Shown one piece after another: positions 10,795 to 22,700 of a stretch of DNA of 64,000 nucleotides. The stretch covers positions 7,018,501-7,082,500 of the forward strand of contig OY756958.1 in assembly GCA_963580455.1 (NCBI GenBank), written 5' to 3'. Both the position numbers and the translations under genes were made by a program. The first letter of the stretch is position 1. Every line of letters starts with the position of its first letter. The DNA comes from Euonymus europaeus (Eukaryota; Streptophyta; Magnoliopsida; Celastrales; Celastraceae). Under the pieces are notes generated by a model. It worked only from the letters and a program-made list of their open reading frames with translations. It searched no databases and was not told the DNA's origin.

Positions 10795-11083
10795 TGATAT
10801 GATTCAGTTACTGTGGAGCCACTTGTAGTGAATCATATCAAGTGTTTTGTTATCTGAGCTGTTATAGTTCTGTTAAATAGTTAGTTACTGTCAATTAACA
10901 GAGTTTACGTGGTTGTTATTCTGTTAATATGACTCAGCTTGTTATATAAGCTGTACTTGTAAAAGATTGAGGTAGACTTGATATGATGAAAATAATGGAG
11001 AGTCTCTTCTTCTCTGAGTTCTTTGTTGTTGTTTCTATACCAATCTTCTTCTATAATTAGGGTTAAGGTGCTGGTTGTTATCA
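10795..11083 (+). repeat. 3' LTR of gypsy A
   Basis: 289 bp, starting TGATATGATTC and ending GTTGTTATCA. Identical to the 5' LTR by eye except at the second base. Followed by AAAAC. Confidence 0.93.
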
Positions 11084-12105
11084 AAAACCTGCACGGCTGC
11101 ACTGTTTAATGGTTTTGACATTCATAATTTTTGACTATTTGGAATTTTGGATTTAGTATGCAATATTGTAATGACCTTAATAGTCTGTAGCAGTGCATCT
11201 ACACTGTTTTAATGCTTTTGATATTTTGGACCATTTGAATTCGGTATGTAATATTGTAATGGCCTTATAGCCTTTTTAGTTTTTAGGCCTTGAATTTGGT
11301 ATGTATTATTTATGCCCAAAACTTGTATTTAGATTTATAGTTTAAGGCTTTTACACCTTGAAGTGTGCTGATATTTTATACTTGCCTTGGCCTGAAGCCC
11401 AACAAAATTGAGCCCAACCCATCGACCGAAAACAGGTTGAAAATCGATCAAATCGAGTGTCGATTATTAGCCAAACATTATGTGGATTGGCCAATTACAA
11501 CCCTACTAAAAAATGGGTGAAAGTTGGCAAGTGTACTCAAAATGGGTATTGATGGTGTCTGGATGGATAGGTGTTGGGAATTGATTTGCCGGCATTTACT
11601 AAGGGACCGTCCGGGCTGGCTGTTTGGCCTTTCGGACGACACCATCTGATAAGCTTTTCTTCAGCTCTGCAAGTCCTCTGTCTTGAAGTGTCCAGACGTC
11701 TTCTGATACACGTCTAGACGGATGACAATAAAAATCCAATTTTTAGCTACTTAATGCTTCAATCTTGATCGATCCAGAGCCTACAAAAACCATTCACACA
11801 AGTCAAAAATGAATCAAACAAACTCAAACAAGTGTCAAAACCAATTTTAGTTTGATAAAACAAAATTCGGCACATTGAAACCCAAAAGCTTAAGAGATAG
11901 CATTTCCATATTTTTAACCACTATATCCAAAACTTGTATTTTAACTCTTTAAGTAACCAAACCAACTTGAACCACTGCAAACACTCAAAATGACTATGTA
12001 CAAGTGTTCAATTGTGCATTAGCTCATTAACACGAATTTTGGCAACTCAAACCTAAAATGTGGCTTTTTAGCATTAAAACTCAAGTTTTCACTTCCCAAA
12101 CTCCA
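11084..12105. other. Right part of the interrupted hAT element, then unassigned sequence
   Basis: After the AAAAC duplication, 11089-11300 contains two degenerate copies of a block of about 100 bp (compare 11110-11200 with 11215-11290; both contain a GCAATATTG/GTAATATTG-like stretch and a CACTGTTT stretch). A related CATTGTTTAATC lies just left of gypsy A at 5904-5915. This fits the subterminal region of the split hAT element. From about 11500 to 12100 there is AT-rich sequence with a GC-richer, LTR-like patch at 11580-11730 (GTCCAGACG-type motifs), without coding potential. Confidence 0.45.
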
Positions 12106-12958
12106 CAAAAATATGTAAATTATCATCCTAATCAAAGTCCCAAAAATCCCCTAAGTTCTTTGAGGTTTTATGGAATAGGCCAGTCTTAATATCTTGAAGT
12201 TTCCCTGAATTTGCTAAAACTCCTTTATCAGAAACAATATGTCCTAGGTACTAAATTTATTCCTGACCAGAAGCACACTTATGCTTTTTGAAAACCATTG
12301 TTGAGACTGGATGACATCAAAGACATTCCTTAAGTCCAATAAATGTGCTTCCCAAGATGAACTATAGATAAGAATGTCATCAAAGAAAACCAATACACTC
12401 TTCCTTATATAGGGTTTGAAGATATAATTCATCAAACTCTGAAAACTAGCTGGAGCATTTGTGAGGCCCAATGGCATCACTAGGAACTCATAGTGGCCCT
12501 CATGAGTTCTAAATGTTGTTTTCTCAATATCATCTTGATGCATTCTGATTTGATGGTAACCAACCCTAAGGTCCAACTTAGAAAAATACACAACTCCATG
12601 CAATTCATCTAATAAGTTATCAATAAGAGGAATTGGGTATTTTTCCTTCACTATGAGGTTATTAAGATCTTTATAATCCATGCACATATGCCAAGTGCTC
12701 TTTTTTTTATTCACTAATAGCATATTAGTAAGGGACCATAATGGTAAGGTCTCTTACTCACTAGTTTGCCCAAGGGACTAAAGGAATTCTCTGATCAAAA
12801 TCTCTCTAAGGTGTTAAGGCAGTGGGTATTTGGAAGACATCAGTATATTCATCAAGTAAAGAATTTAAAGCCTCCTATTGTGGTTGTGTTAAATGTACTA
12901 GATTATTTGGGTTCAGTTATTGAGAATACAAGAGTAGTCCAAAACTAGAAGGGTGCAT
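12106..12958 (-). pseudogene. Reverse transcriptase remnant of gypsy B
   Basis: Minus-strand Ty3 RT closely related to gypsy A. In translation order: SSFGLLLYSQ and EALNSLLDEYTDVFQIP (12950-12830), [10 protein letters not shown] (about 12750), an internal deletion, then [42 protein letters not shown] and [10 protein letters not shown] (12690-12360), then [11 protein letters not shown] (about 12235) and a frame-shifted end near 12130. Several stops and frameshifts make it inactive. It appears to be the downstream part of the same element whose protease lies at 17.1-17.6 kb and gag at 21.6-22.7 kb, the pieces having been separated by later insertions. Confidence 0.85.
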
Positions 12959-13330
12959 CTATATGCACATAATTTTTGCTAAATATACATTCAAGTACAA
13001 TACATCAATCAATCAATCACTTTACATCAATCAATCACATTTTTTTCTTTAAAATATCCTCACTTTGCATTGTGAGAGAAATCAATTCTTTGGTCCCGTG
13101 AAAAAAGATCTCACATGCTAATATGATATTCGGCATGATATGATAGAATAACTCTCCTCGAATAAATCAAACGGTCCAAAAAAAAGTCTAAACTCTTTTC
13201 TTTTTTTCGGTACCTTTTAAAAGATAATTCCACGTGTCGATTAATATTTCAACAATTCAACTGGTTCGATCCATGAACTCTCATGTCTAGTTAGGAAGCA
13301 TGCAATCACTTTACAAAGCATGCGTTTATA

Positions 13331-13530
13331 GGGTGCCGTTTGCTATACATTTGGTTGCTTTTAGACTAGGTATCATGAAATATTATATAGGGTGTCGTTT
13401 GCTATACATTTGGTTGCTTTTAGACTAGGTATCATGAAATATTATATAGGTTGCCGTTTGCTATACATTTGGTTGCTTTTAGACTAGGTATCATGAAATA
13501 TTATATAGGTTGCCGTTTGCTATACATTTA
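13331..13530. repeat. 59-bp tandem repeat, 3.4 copies
   Basis: Units begin at 13331, 13390, 13449 and 13508 (partial), with an exact 59-bp period and nearly identical sequence (GCTATACATTTGGTTGC, then TAGACTAGGTATCATG). The array ends about 130 bp before the MULE transposase ATG and just upstream of its TATA-like CTATAAATAGG. It may be part of that element's promoter or subterminal region. Confidence 0.93.
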
Positions 13531-13575
13531 GCCGTTGGCTATAACTAAGCCTTCAATAATAGTTGGATTCTTCAA

Positions 13576-13588
13576 GCTATAAATAGGA
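13576..13588 (+). promoter_or_regulatory. Probable TATA box of the MULE transposase gene
   Basis: CTATAAATAGGAC lies about 85 bp before the ATG at 13662, the spacing expected for TATA, start site and a short leader. Confidence 0.55.
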
Positions 13589-13661
13589 CACAATATCACA
13601 CTATCAATTCTCACTTCTCAATCTCAAATCTCATACAAACACTCTCTCTAACCTTGCGGGC

Positions 13662-16559
13662 ATGGATCATTTGGAAGAAATGAGAGCTTGGGCCCAAGAT
13701 CTACGACTGTCAAGTAGTAGTTCTAGGGATCAGGTAAATATAAATACTGAGTATTTTAAATATTTTGATTAATTACAGATACTCAATTGAAATTTTTTGT
13801 TGACAAGATTGTACTATCAGAAATGAAATGAAAAAAGAAGAAGAATTTTCAGGCGATTATGAAGAGAAAATAAAAGTTGACATTACAAAACAATTTGTAA
13901 CCGAGACGGTATAACAATTAGGAAAATAATGTCTTCTTATTCGAACATGTTTAGCAAATTTATTTCACTTTATAACATTTATAAATTATTTTTCAGGTGT
14001 TCAATTCACGTCAATCGTTGACTGATTGGGTTCAAGCAATAGGGCAAAATTTGGGATTCATCATTGTTACAAGAAGCTCATTGAGCTCATCATTGTTGTT
14101 GCAATGCGATCGTAGTGGCATGTACAGAGGGAAGAAATCATCCACGAAGCAAACGGGCACAAAAAAACTTGATTTTCCTTTCAGACTTAAAGGGTTGAAA
14201 TTACATGGAGCTGATTGGTGGATGGTAAGAGTGCTATGTGGAATGCACAACCATGCCCCTGCATCATATATGGAGGGGCATCCATATGTCGGTCGCCTTT
14301 CTAAGTCTGAATTTGAGATGATGGTAGATATGTCTAGCAATTGTGTTAAACCACGAGACATTTTGGCATCGTTGAAGAAAAGAGATCCGAGCAATGCGTC
14401 CACTATTAAAACAATATACAATGCACGACAGAAGTTTCGAACTTCAGAAAAAGCCGGTAAATCACACATTCAGTCTCTAATGTCATTCTTACATGAGCGC
14501 ATGTTCATTTTCTATTATCGAACTGACGATATAACCAACGAGCTCCAAGATTTATTCTTTGCTCATCCAGACTCATTGGCACTACTACGTGCATTCCCAC
14601 ATGTTTTACTAATGGACGCAACATACAATACAAACAGGTTCAGAATGCCTCTTCTTGAGATTGTCGGGGTGACTTCAACAAATATGACATATTGCATAGC
14701 ATTTGTGTTATTAAATTTCGAGAATGAGGACAATTATGCATGGGCTTTAACATGTTTGCGATCAAATATTGAGGAATCAGTTGCCCCAATAGTTATTGTC
14801 ACCGATAGAGAGTTGGCGCTGATGAAATCATGTGTCATGGTCTTTCCTGATGCAAAAACTACACTGTAGATGGCATATAAATAGGGCAATTTTAACGAAC
14901 TGTAAAATATTTTTTCAAGACAAGGAATCATGGAATGCATTCTACTCCTCCTGGAATACGTTGGTGGAATCCAAAAATGAGACTGCATAAGTGTACAATT
15001 TATCGCACCTAGAGGTAATCCTACAAAACTATACAGTTGTGGTTAATTACATTAAAGATGTATGGTTGACACCATATAAAAAGATGATTGTCTCCGCTTG
15101 GACGAATACCTATTTGCATTTCGGAAACTTGACCACTAATAGGGTCGAGAGTCAACATGCAAAGTTAAAGAAATATCTGGGATCATCACAGTCAGAAATT
15201 GAGTCAGTAATATCTTTAATTCATGAACTCGTTCAAGCTCAGGCCACATCAATCAAGGCTAGTATGGAGAAGAGTAGACATATCATTCAACATCGATTCA
15301 ACACAGATCAATTCAAGGAATTATGTGGTTTTGTTTCTATTGCTGCGTTGATTCTGATTTTCAATGAATCTGAGAAATGTCAAGTTGTCAGAGACAATTC
15401 ATACGCCTGCGGTTGTAAACTTCGTACGAGCTATGGACTCCTGTGTGCACACGAGATTTCAATATGCATACACGATAGTCAGCCTATACCACTTTCTTCC
15501 ATTGATGCGTTCTGGAAGAAACTTGACCTATCACCATGTGTTTCTCTTAGAGATGATGACATCGATTGTACTGTTGAGCTACAAATGTTTGCAGAACAAT
15601 TCAAGCACCACTCACGTTCAGAAAAATTCAGTCTACTGAGAAAGATCAGGGAGATAATTAAACCCTCAACTACAGTAGTAAAAGATCCAGTTGTGAAAAA
15701 AAGTACACGTGGACGCCCCTCATCGAAGAAAAAGGCAAACATGCATACTCATTGTAATCCTATTGCACCTGACTATGTAGAACATAGTAGACATAGTATT
15801 TCAGTGGGACACCTATCCTCGAAGAAAAAGGTAGATGGAGTAACTCATACAAATTCAAGTCATCATTCCAAGCAACCAGAGAGACACAGTTGTTCATCTC
15901 TCTATAGTTCTCGATCTAGTAATGTTACGTATGAACATATTTATATCCGTCAGTTCCCACCAATATTGCATCCTTATATTGTGGTTGTGCAAGATGTAAT
16001 ACTTGATGGAAATTGCGACTTTCGGGCGATAGCTGCTTGTCTTGGTTTTGGCGAACATGCATGGGATCTTGTCCGTCGTGACTTGATAGGTGAGTTGGGC
16101 ATATTCTGGCATGAATATGTTACAATGTTGGGTAGTGAAGAGCATGCATTGGGTATTCACAACACCCTGAACTTCTTTGAATCAGATAAAGCAGCACCAA
16201 CTCAGCATTGGATGATAATGCCAGATATGGGTCTCTTGATTTCTTGTAGGTACAATGTCATACTACATGTTGTTAGTTCACGACAGAGTTTCACATATTT
16301 ACCACTGCGATCAACTCCTCCACCTCAGTATCAACATGTTGCTATCGCCCTTGGACACGTTAATGATAATCACTGCGTCTAAGTTTCCTTAACTGGGAGT
16401 TATCCAATGCCTGCCATTATGCCTCAGTGGCATTATTTCAAGTATGAGTGTGCAGCTGCATGGGTTTTACCGTATATGGAACAACTTGATGCATATAGGC
16501 AGCAAATTCGTCCTAGGTTTCCTCTTGCGCCTACTGAGCCCACTATAGTAGAAGATTAG
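13662..16559 (+). pseudogene. MULE transposase with C-terminal OTU protease domain, inactivated
   Basis: Exon 1 (13662-13733) joins in frame to exon 2 at 13997 across a GT/AG intron. Domain order: N-terminal FAR1/GCM-like zinc domain (QCDRSGMY, then WWMVRVLCGMHNHA); MULE DDE core with first Asp in LLMDATYNTNRFRMPL, second in VIVTDRELALM and Glu in TNRVESQHAKLKKYL; SWIM finger (YACGCKLRTSYGLLCAHEI); a basic Ser-rich linker; then an OTU-type cysteine protease domain with DGNCDFRAIA (catalytic Cys) and GHVNDNHCV (catalytic His). Lesions: a frameshift near 14862, a stop near 14988 and a TAA at 16380-16382; the similar frame runs on to TAG at 16557-16559. MULE transposases cut and paste DNA; OTU domains remove ubiquitin. 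The gene sits where gypsy B is interrupted. No convincing long TIRs were found by eye. Confidence 0.85.
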
Positions 16560-17085
16560 TAATGTAATATGTGTTATTGTGTTTTAATAAAATTGTGGTC
16601 AATTTATTGAGAGATGTGTTTATAACGAATGGACAAGTGTTGTTGTGCACTTTAGTCCTTATATAAATTATCTAATAAAAGAGTAGGCATCGAATTTTTT
16701 CTTTTCCCAAACAAGAGGTCCGAGTAGTAGCTGCCCAATTAAAATTTATAGAAAAAATAGTCATGTGCAGCGTTTGCTAACAATTGCTAAATGCAGTTCA
16801 ACCACTCCACTCACTATGGCTCTCTATTATTTTTTAACAAGAAGATTACCTTATATGATGCTTCATGTTCACAGAGGGCGTCACATGAGATGGGGGCTAC
16901 CAAGAAGGATAGAATTGTAAATCCAACAAGCACTATGTTTGAGTGTGATTGAGAACATTTGAGGGTAGAAATGGAAATTGAAGGGATGTGTAGAGTGAAA
17001 ATTACGTAGAAAAGGGTGAAAATTATTTGAGTGGGGGACAAAGAAAAACAGGTACAGGTACATAGGATTAACTGTAGCACTGTCA
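16560..17085. other. 3' flank of the MULE gene
   Basis: Holds an AATAAA-type signal in TTTTAATAAAATTG shortly after the last MULE codon, then AT-rich sequence. The open frames at 16814-17114 minus are shadows or decayed linker and match nothing I know. The right end of the inserted element lies somewhere here, but I cannot place it. Confidence 0.4.
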
Positions 17086-17592
17086 CTCCAGAACTTCATG
17101 TAAGATTCGTACATGTCACATCATATGTACATGTAGCAAAACTTATGTGCTTTAACAATTACCAAACTAGAAATAGAAAGATCTTTCTCAATTCGATGTG
17201 ACGATACATCTTGTACTTGAGAATGGTGAGGATCTGTATTCTCTATATCACTATCGAGTTGGTAAGAAATATGATTGATTGTATAGGACATATGCAATGA
17301 ATTAAAATCCCATAGAATTGGACTAATTGATTTGACCCACTAAACTCCTAACACCACATCACAACCACCAATTGGTAGTACAAACAAATTAGTATTGCAA
17401 TGGTAAGTACCCAGGGAAATGGCCACATCTCTACGATATCTCAAACTCTTCACCTTTCCCCATTAGACACCATGACTTCAAAGGCTGCAGTTATGTCATA
17501 AGACCAACATAAAAGCTTTATCAATCTGGAATGCACAAAATTATGTGTAGTACCAGAGTCTAAAAAATAGAAACTAGATGATTTTTTAATAA
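17086..17592 (-). pseudogene. Aspartic protease remnant of gypsy B
   Basis: Minus-strand fragment starting right at the Harbinger edge: LDSGTTHNFVHSRL (catalytic DSG), then blocks equivalent to LPIGGCDVVLGVQW and SISPILWDFNSLHMSY, then a diverged linker. It contains frameshifts and stops. The order and sequence match the region of gypsy A just after its zinc knuckle, so this is the middle of gypsy B. Its upstream half resumes at 21597 on the far side of the Harbinger element. Confidence 0.82.
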
Positions 17593-17919
17593 GGTGCTGT
17601 TTGGTTTGTATTTCAGTTTTCACAGTTATTTTTAGTTTTTTGTTTTGAGAGTCTGCTTTCAGAAAATTGAAAATGCGTTTGGTTTCCAGTTTTTGAACAA
17701 TTTTTTTATGATTAACATATTAATCATATAAAAGTAACATAATGTATGAAGTTACAAACTCCAAATAATACATACATGTTTTAATATGCATTAAAGTACT
17801 TTCTAAATTAAAATTATTTAATAAGTATTTTCAACACTACCACAAGCTCCTGAATAAGTACATACATTTTTCCAATATGCATTAAAATACTTTCTAAATT
17901 AAAATTACTAATGAGTCGT

Positions 17920-19285
17920 TTAGTAGTCATTCCACATTTGCGTAGCTATTTGATTCCTGAGTTGCCCCATCTGAGCAGTTTGACTGGTATCAAACTCTAT
18001 GACTTCATTAGCTTGATTGATTCCGTATCATTTTCAAATATCATATTCTCCGTTGAGTACTCGGCAAATAACGTATCCATAGTGTGCTCATACCTAATGA
18101 AATTGTGTATCACACAACATGCAGTAGGGATCTGTCTCTACCTATAAAGAGAATAATTAGACATTAATTTCAAAATGGGAAATGTTTCCTTCAAAACTCC
18201 AATGCAGCGTTCAATAATGTTCCGGCAGGAGGAGTGTCTATAATTGAACAGTTCTTCCTTCCTACGTGGTCTTTCACGTCCAAGATAATCACGCAAATGG
18301 TATCTCCGACCTCAATAAAGGGCAAGAAATCCAGGCATATTAGGATAGCCGGCATCAACAAGATAAAATTGATCTGCAAATTAAGTACAATTAATTATTT
18401 AATGCAAAAAAAGTTTTACCATTTATTTGATAAAATTATCCTAAGCTTTATATTGTACCTCCTCGTGGCATTGGAAAGTTATTTCCAACCCTTGTTACCG
18501 CGTCAATGAAGACTCGTAAATCATTTGTGGTGCCTTCCCATCCGAAAAAAACGAAGGTAAATTTCATATCAAAATCACAAGTCACCGTCACATTTTGTGT
18601 CACATTAGTTTTTCTTCCACGAAAAGATGTTTGTTTCAAAGCAGGTGCCCACGCAGCAACATGTGTACCATCTATCGCTCCAATACAATCCTACACGAAC
18701 ATTATAGTTTTGTTATATAAGAACAAAGTCTAAAAAAATTAAAAATATACAAACTAACCGTGAAGTAAGGATATTTCCTCAATAGGCTCTCATGCACGAC
18801 ATCCTGATTAGTTGGCCTAATTATCTCGGTACCCAATGTACAAACAGCTCATATTACTCTCTTGAACCATTTACTAACTGTATAATTTGAATGCTGAAAC
18901 CGATTGACAATTATACGATACCTAGTGGTGTGCCCTATGATCATTATGAACATTGCAACCCCTTCCTCAATATTCACTTTCTTTTGGTCTTTCAACAAGC
19001 CTTTCTCCTTCAAAACATCACAGAAATTCAAAAAGACATGCTTCTGCATTCGGAAAATATCATGACATACAGTTGGATTTCCATTTAAAACTTCCTGAAT
19101 GAACATTTTCTAGAAAAAATTGATGTCCTACACGGCATTCTATCCATCAAGCTGCTTTCATTGGCCACAAAATAATTTAGCATAAGCAAATCCCCAAAAT
19201 CCTCATCCAAATCATCTGTGAATATCAAATCATCGTCACTTGATTCAGAGTCAATCAAATATGATGAAGAACCATGTCCTAACAT
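17920..19285 (-). pseudogene. PIF/Harbinger DDE transposase (ALP1-like)
   Basis: Start at ATG 19285 just after an AG acceptor; stop at 17920. Recognisable in order: acidic N-terminus (DSESSDDDLIF), PCRTSIF, then FIQEVLNGNPTVCHDIFRM, SNYTVSKWFKRVI, RPTNQDVVHESLLRKYPYF, DCIGAIDGTHVAAWAP (first catalytic Asp), FGWEGTTNDLRVF (second Asp), DQFYLVDAGYPNMPG, ELFNYRHSSCRNIIERCIGV (catalytic Glu) and a C-terminal MWNDY. Small introns near 18720-18760 and 18375-18460. A frameshift near 19106 and a TGA near 18835 break the frame, so this copy cannot make active enzyme. It would normally act with the Myb-like protein encoded next door. Confidence 0.88.
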
Positions 19286-19459
19286 TTCTGCACAAATAAT
19301 TGTAGAAACCAAGTTATTTATTACATATAAAAGCTTAAAAAGACAACCGAGTTTATAAAGTTCAACACAAAAAAAGTTCTGAAAACAACCAGAAAAGATG
19401 CTCATTATTACAATTGAAATTGAAAAAAGTCTGAACTCATGCACGAAATAGAAAACACA

Positions 19460-20439
19460 TCAGAACTCTCCAAGAAGTTCTAAGATAGGTAGTCTGCGGG
19501 CTTCTAGCATCATCACAAACGTCTGCCTAAAAAGAGGATCCTTGAAAGCCTTTATTGCTTTCAAATAAACCTCATCGGATACCCCTTCCATAGCATTCAA
19601 GATGCTCGTGCAGACCATATTAGAATAAGGATCAACACTTGCTTCACTTGCTCCCTCGTCAAATGCCATTTTTTGCATACGTGCAAACTTCTCTTTCATG
19701 TATAATATCCTCAATTCTGATTCGTCGCTACGCTTATCAACTGTGGATGACCAACGGTCCATACATGTTTCAAATTTTTCAGCTTTACTAATCTTGGGTT
19801 CTTTCCTTCGACGTCGGCTACTTTCAGCAACTTCATCTTCGTTTTCAACTCGGACATGCACACCATTATTTAGGAAATCATCCTCTAGCTATCTCTCTTC
19901 AACTGACTTAGGTGGAAGTTGTGTTGAAGCAGTGCCTAGACCTTCTGTCGTTGTAGTCCCACCAAAGATCTCTCCCAAAACTTGATAGTTCTTACATCCC
20001 ACCCTCCGGAAGGTGCTGTATGTAGTCTTGTTTATCTACAGCATTCAAAAGCATGAGCACATTAATATACAAATAAATATGAATAAATCGATAAATGTCA
20101 GAACAATTGTATTTGAATTTACGGTGTAGAAGTGTTGACAAACTTCTTCTGCAACATTCACTTCATTTGTATTCGGATCCCATGTGACACCAGTATGAGC
20201 TAAAAGATCGGAGAAGTTGTACGTAAACGGTTGAAATTCCCTTTCAACTTATCTACTCCATAATCAACTTTTGTTGAAAGGAGCAACTGTTCATTGATCT
20301 TGGCCCACATATCTTTTGTGAAAGTAGAACATTGTAAATGCCCCGCTTTTACATGTTCATATAAAATCCCAATGAAGGTAGCCTCATTCTCATTAGACCA
20401 TTTCATTGGTTCCTTGGTCTTACCTTTATGACCTCCCAT
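19460..20439 (-). pseudogene. Harbinger Myb/SANT-like DNA-binding protein
   Basis: Starts at 20439 (MGGHKGK), reads a Myb_DNA-bind_3-type domain (MKWSNENEATFIGIL, then DKLKGNFNRLRT), loses frame near 20215, resumes as FSDLLAHTGVTWDPNTNEV, crosses a probable intron (about 20130 to 20034) and continues as a basic and helical C-terminal region from 19861 (SRRRRKEPKISKAEKFETCM) to 19460 (LEARRLPILELLGEF). The family resembles L10-interacting MYB-domain proteins. In PIF/Harbinger elements such a protein takes the transposase to the nucleus and element ends. Frameshift plus one stop near 19890 make this copy a pseudogene. Confidence 0.82.
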
Positions 20440-21593
20440 ATTCTATATTACATATCAAGCATATCAACAAACAAATGAAAATAATATGCATCATATTCCC
20501 AGTTAACCCTACATGGTAAAATCCACCACAAACCATAATATATAACTACAGAAAAGTTTGAGAAGAAAGACAACATATTAATTAACTAACATAACTTGCT
20601 CTAGCAACTTAGCCCAGGCTCACAATTCCAATCAAATTTCTCCATTAGTCCATCCTCATAAGAAGAAGAAAAAAAACAGCAAGCTCATACTCAACCCCAT
20701 AGTATCAACTTTAAATTTCAAAAGGTTCATAGTCACTAAAATATACTAGTTATGCAACCATTTGGGGCCAATCCAGTTTGATGAGGATTTGGACCAGTTT
20801 GGGGCTTCAGCAGTCACTAGCCATAAAAATGGGCACGGGTAAGACTCATCGTTGCCAATTTCAGTGAACTGATGCCAAACTCATAAGCAGATGGCACATA
20901 ATGTGGAGTGTCATTGAGCATTTTTGGCTTTTTTGCAAAAGGGTGATTCTACCATTCTCAAAGACTATATGAAATGCATGTTCAAATATGAAAATTATAC
21001 GATTCGGATAATAGCAAGTAAGTAGATGAAAACATGATAATTTGTTTCTTTGCATCACTTAATCACTATAGAAAAACTGTTTTTTCTAGCTGTTGAAGAT
21101 AAAAAATCCCTAACAAACATTTGATATAAAGAGGAGTTGTGGATACTAAATGAGGCCTTACACTATTCAAATCATAAAAAAAAAGTCCATTGCCTCTTCC
21201 AAACCCTAAAGTTGGATTTCTTCTTAACCCACCAGTGTTACCATCAGTACTCCCACACATGTACAGAACAATATAAGACTATAATTTGCAAGCTTAATTA
21301 TTTCCCATCTCACTAATATCGTCTCCGCTCATTGTCTCGCATTTGTAGCCATGTACACACTAGACACTAGCACTAATCTATTCACTATTCTTTGGGGAGT
21401 TATGGTGGTTTATGGTTTGACCTCAAAGTGAGCAAAAACAATACAAATAACTATAGTGAAAGAGCAAGAGAGTGAAAGTGTAAAATTAACCCAAAAAGGC
21501 TACCAAAAATATATACATACAATGCAGAAGCAACAAAGAATGAATCAAATAAAATGAGCTTGCCAGAACAAAAACCAGAGCACAAACAGGCAC
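20440..21593. other. 5' non-coding part of the Harbinger element
   Basis: AT-rich and without coding similarity. It contains the promoter side of the Myb gene and ends with the degenerate terminal repeat at about 21580-21593. Confidence 0.5.
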
Positions 21594-21596
21594 TAA

Positions 21597-22700
21597 GCCT
21601 TTGACCTTTATTGTTTTAGAAAAATACTCTGACTATAAGCCAAAGAATGAACAAGCACTTAACTCTAAAGTCTGACATGCCAAATCATCATTATCAACAT
21701 GACTTACTCCCAATTCATCTGGAAAATTGTCCGATAATTCACTAAAATCAACTTTCAATAATAATAGTCGCTTCCTAGCATATTGATGCCCTTAGTTATA
21801 TTTTTCATCACAGTAAAAACATAACCCCTTAAACCGTCTATCTTGAAACTCTTTTGGGGTGATTTTCTTTTGAACTGATGCATTAGCAGGTGGATTTGAA
21901 TATCGGTTATCACTCCCCTTAGCAGTAATAGGAGTGAAATATGTAACTGGCTTGGGAATGAATTTGGTTACAAAAGGTTGCTTGAGTTTAGACATTTTAG
22001 CATCCAACTGTTGTGCAAAAGCAACAACTTCTTGAGTATTTCTAGGTTTCATAAGCTAAACATCATAACACAACTATATTTTTAAGCCCCCAATGTAACA
22101 AATTTTCAACAATAAGGGACTAATGCCAATAGTTTGATTGGGCAATCTATGAAATTTTGAAATATAATCTTTTAGAGTACCTCTTTGTTGTAGCTTGAAG
22201 AAAGAGGTTGCAATATCCTCAAATTTTGATGGACCGAATTCTTTGGAGAATGCCAAAGAAAATTCATCCTAGTGGGGAGTGTTATGGACACAGTCCATCT
22301 AACAAAACCGTTGTAATGCTTCATTCTCCAAATTGAAAGAAATTATCATCAACTTTTAATTTTTTGGTGTGTGATAATAGCTGAAATATTGTTCAACTCG
22401 ATGAATCCAATTGATAGGATCATCACCATCCTGAAATCGAGGGAAATCAATTTTTTGCTATGGATCACGTTAAGATGCTCTCATCTGAACATCTTGAATC
22501 AAGCTTTGCCTGATAAAGTCCTAGCAAAGTTGATCGATACTAGTTTTTTGGGCTTTCATTTTCACCTTCATGGTAGTTTGTCCTTCCATCATTCGAGTTA
22601 CCAATTGTTGGACCTATATCACCAAATGCTCAAAAGCAGCTTCCATAATTGGTTTTCATGTTTAATACTTCCGCATACACAAACAAGAATGATCACAAGG
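21597..22700 (-). pseudogene. Gag remnant of gypsy B
   Basis: Minus-strand Gag homologous to that of gypsy A. Blocks: IDFPRFQDGDDPINWIHRVE (about 22450-22380), then FSLAFSKEFGPSKFEDIATS and LKDYISKFHRLPNQTIG (about 22270-22120), MKPRNTQEVVAFAQQLDAK (22052), a zinc knuckle that begins GLCFYCDEKYN near 21800 and continues past a stop, then KRLLLLKVDFSEL. It ends at the TAA duplication of the Harbinger insertion, where the frame passes into the protease segment at 17592. Many stops; dead. Confidence 0.85.

Larger units (their letters stand above)
5922..11083 (+). mobile_element. Full-length Ty3/gypsy chromovirus (Reina-like), gypsy A
   Basis: A complete 5162-bp element: 289-bp LTRs at 5922-6210 and 10795-11083, tRNA-iMet-type primer site at 6212, one uninterrupted Gag-Pol ORF, polypurine tract at 10779-10790 and an AAAAC target-site duplication. 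Short LTRs, about 5-kb size and a C-terminal chromodomain point to the Reina clade of chromoviruses (family knowledge; clade not proved). By eye the LTRs differ at one base only, position 2, where the 5' copy reads TA and the 3' copy TG. Insertion is therefore very recent. It landed in the hAT remnant. Confidence 0.95.
17593..21593 (-). mobile_element. PIF/Harbinger element, 4001 bp, nested in gypsy B
   Basis: Bounded by TAA at 17590-17592 and 21594-21596. Removing the element and one TAA rejoins the gypsy B frame exactly across the gag-protease junction, which proves the boundaries. Ends are weakly similar inverted repeats (left GGTGCTGTTTGG; right, reverse-complemented, GTGCCTGTTTG), typical of plant PIF/Harbinger. 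It carries two minus-strand genes as the superfamily does: a Myb/SANT-like protein and a DDE transposase, both pseudogenes here. Confidence 0.9.

Noticed and set aside
12766..12948. 60-codon plus-strand frame
   Set aside because: It is the antisense of the gypsy B polyprotein remnant (DEYTDVFQIP region on the minus strand).
20861..21260. Minus-strand frames within the Harbinger 5' region
   Set aside because: No similarity and low complexity; they lie upstream of the Myb gene as non-coding DNA.
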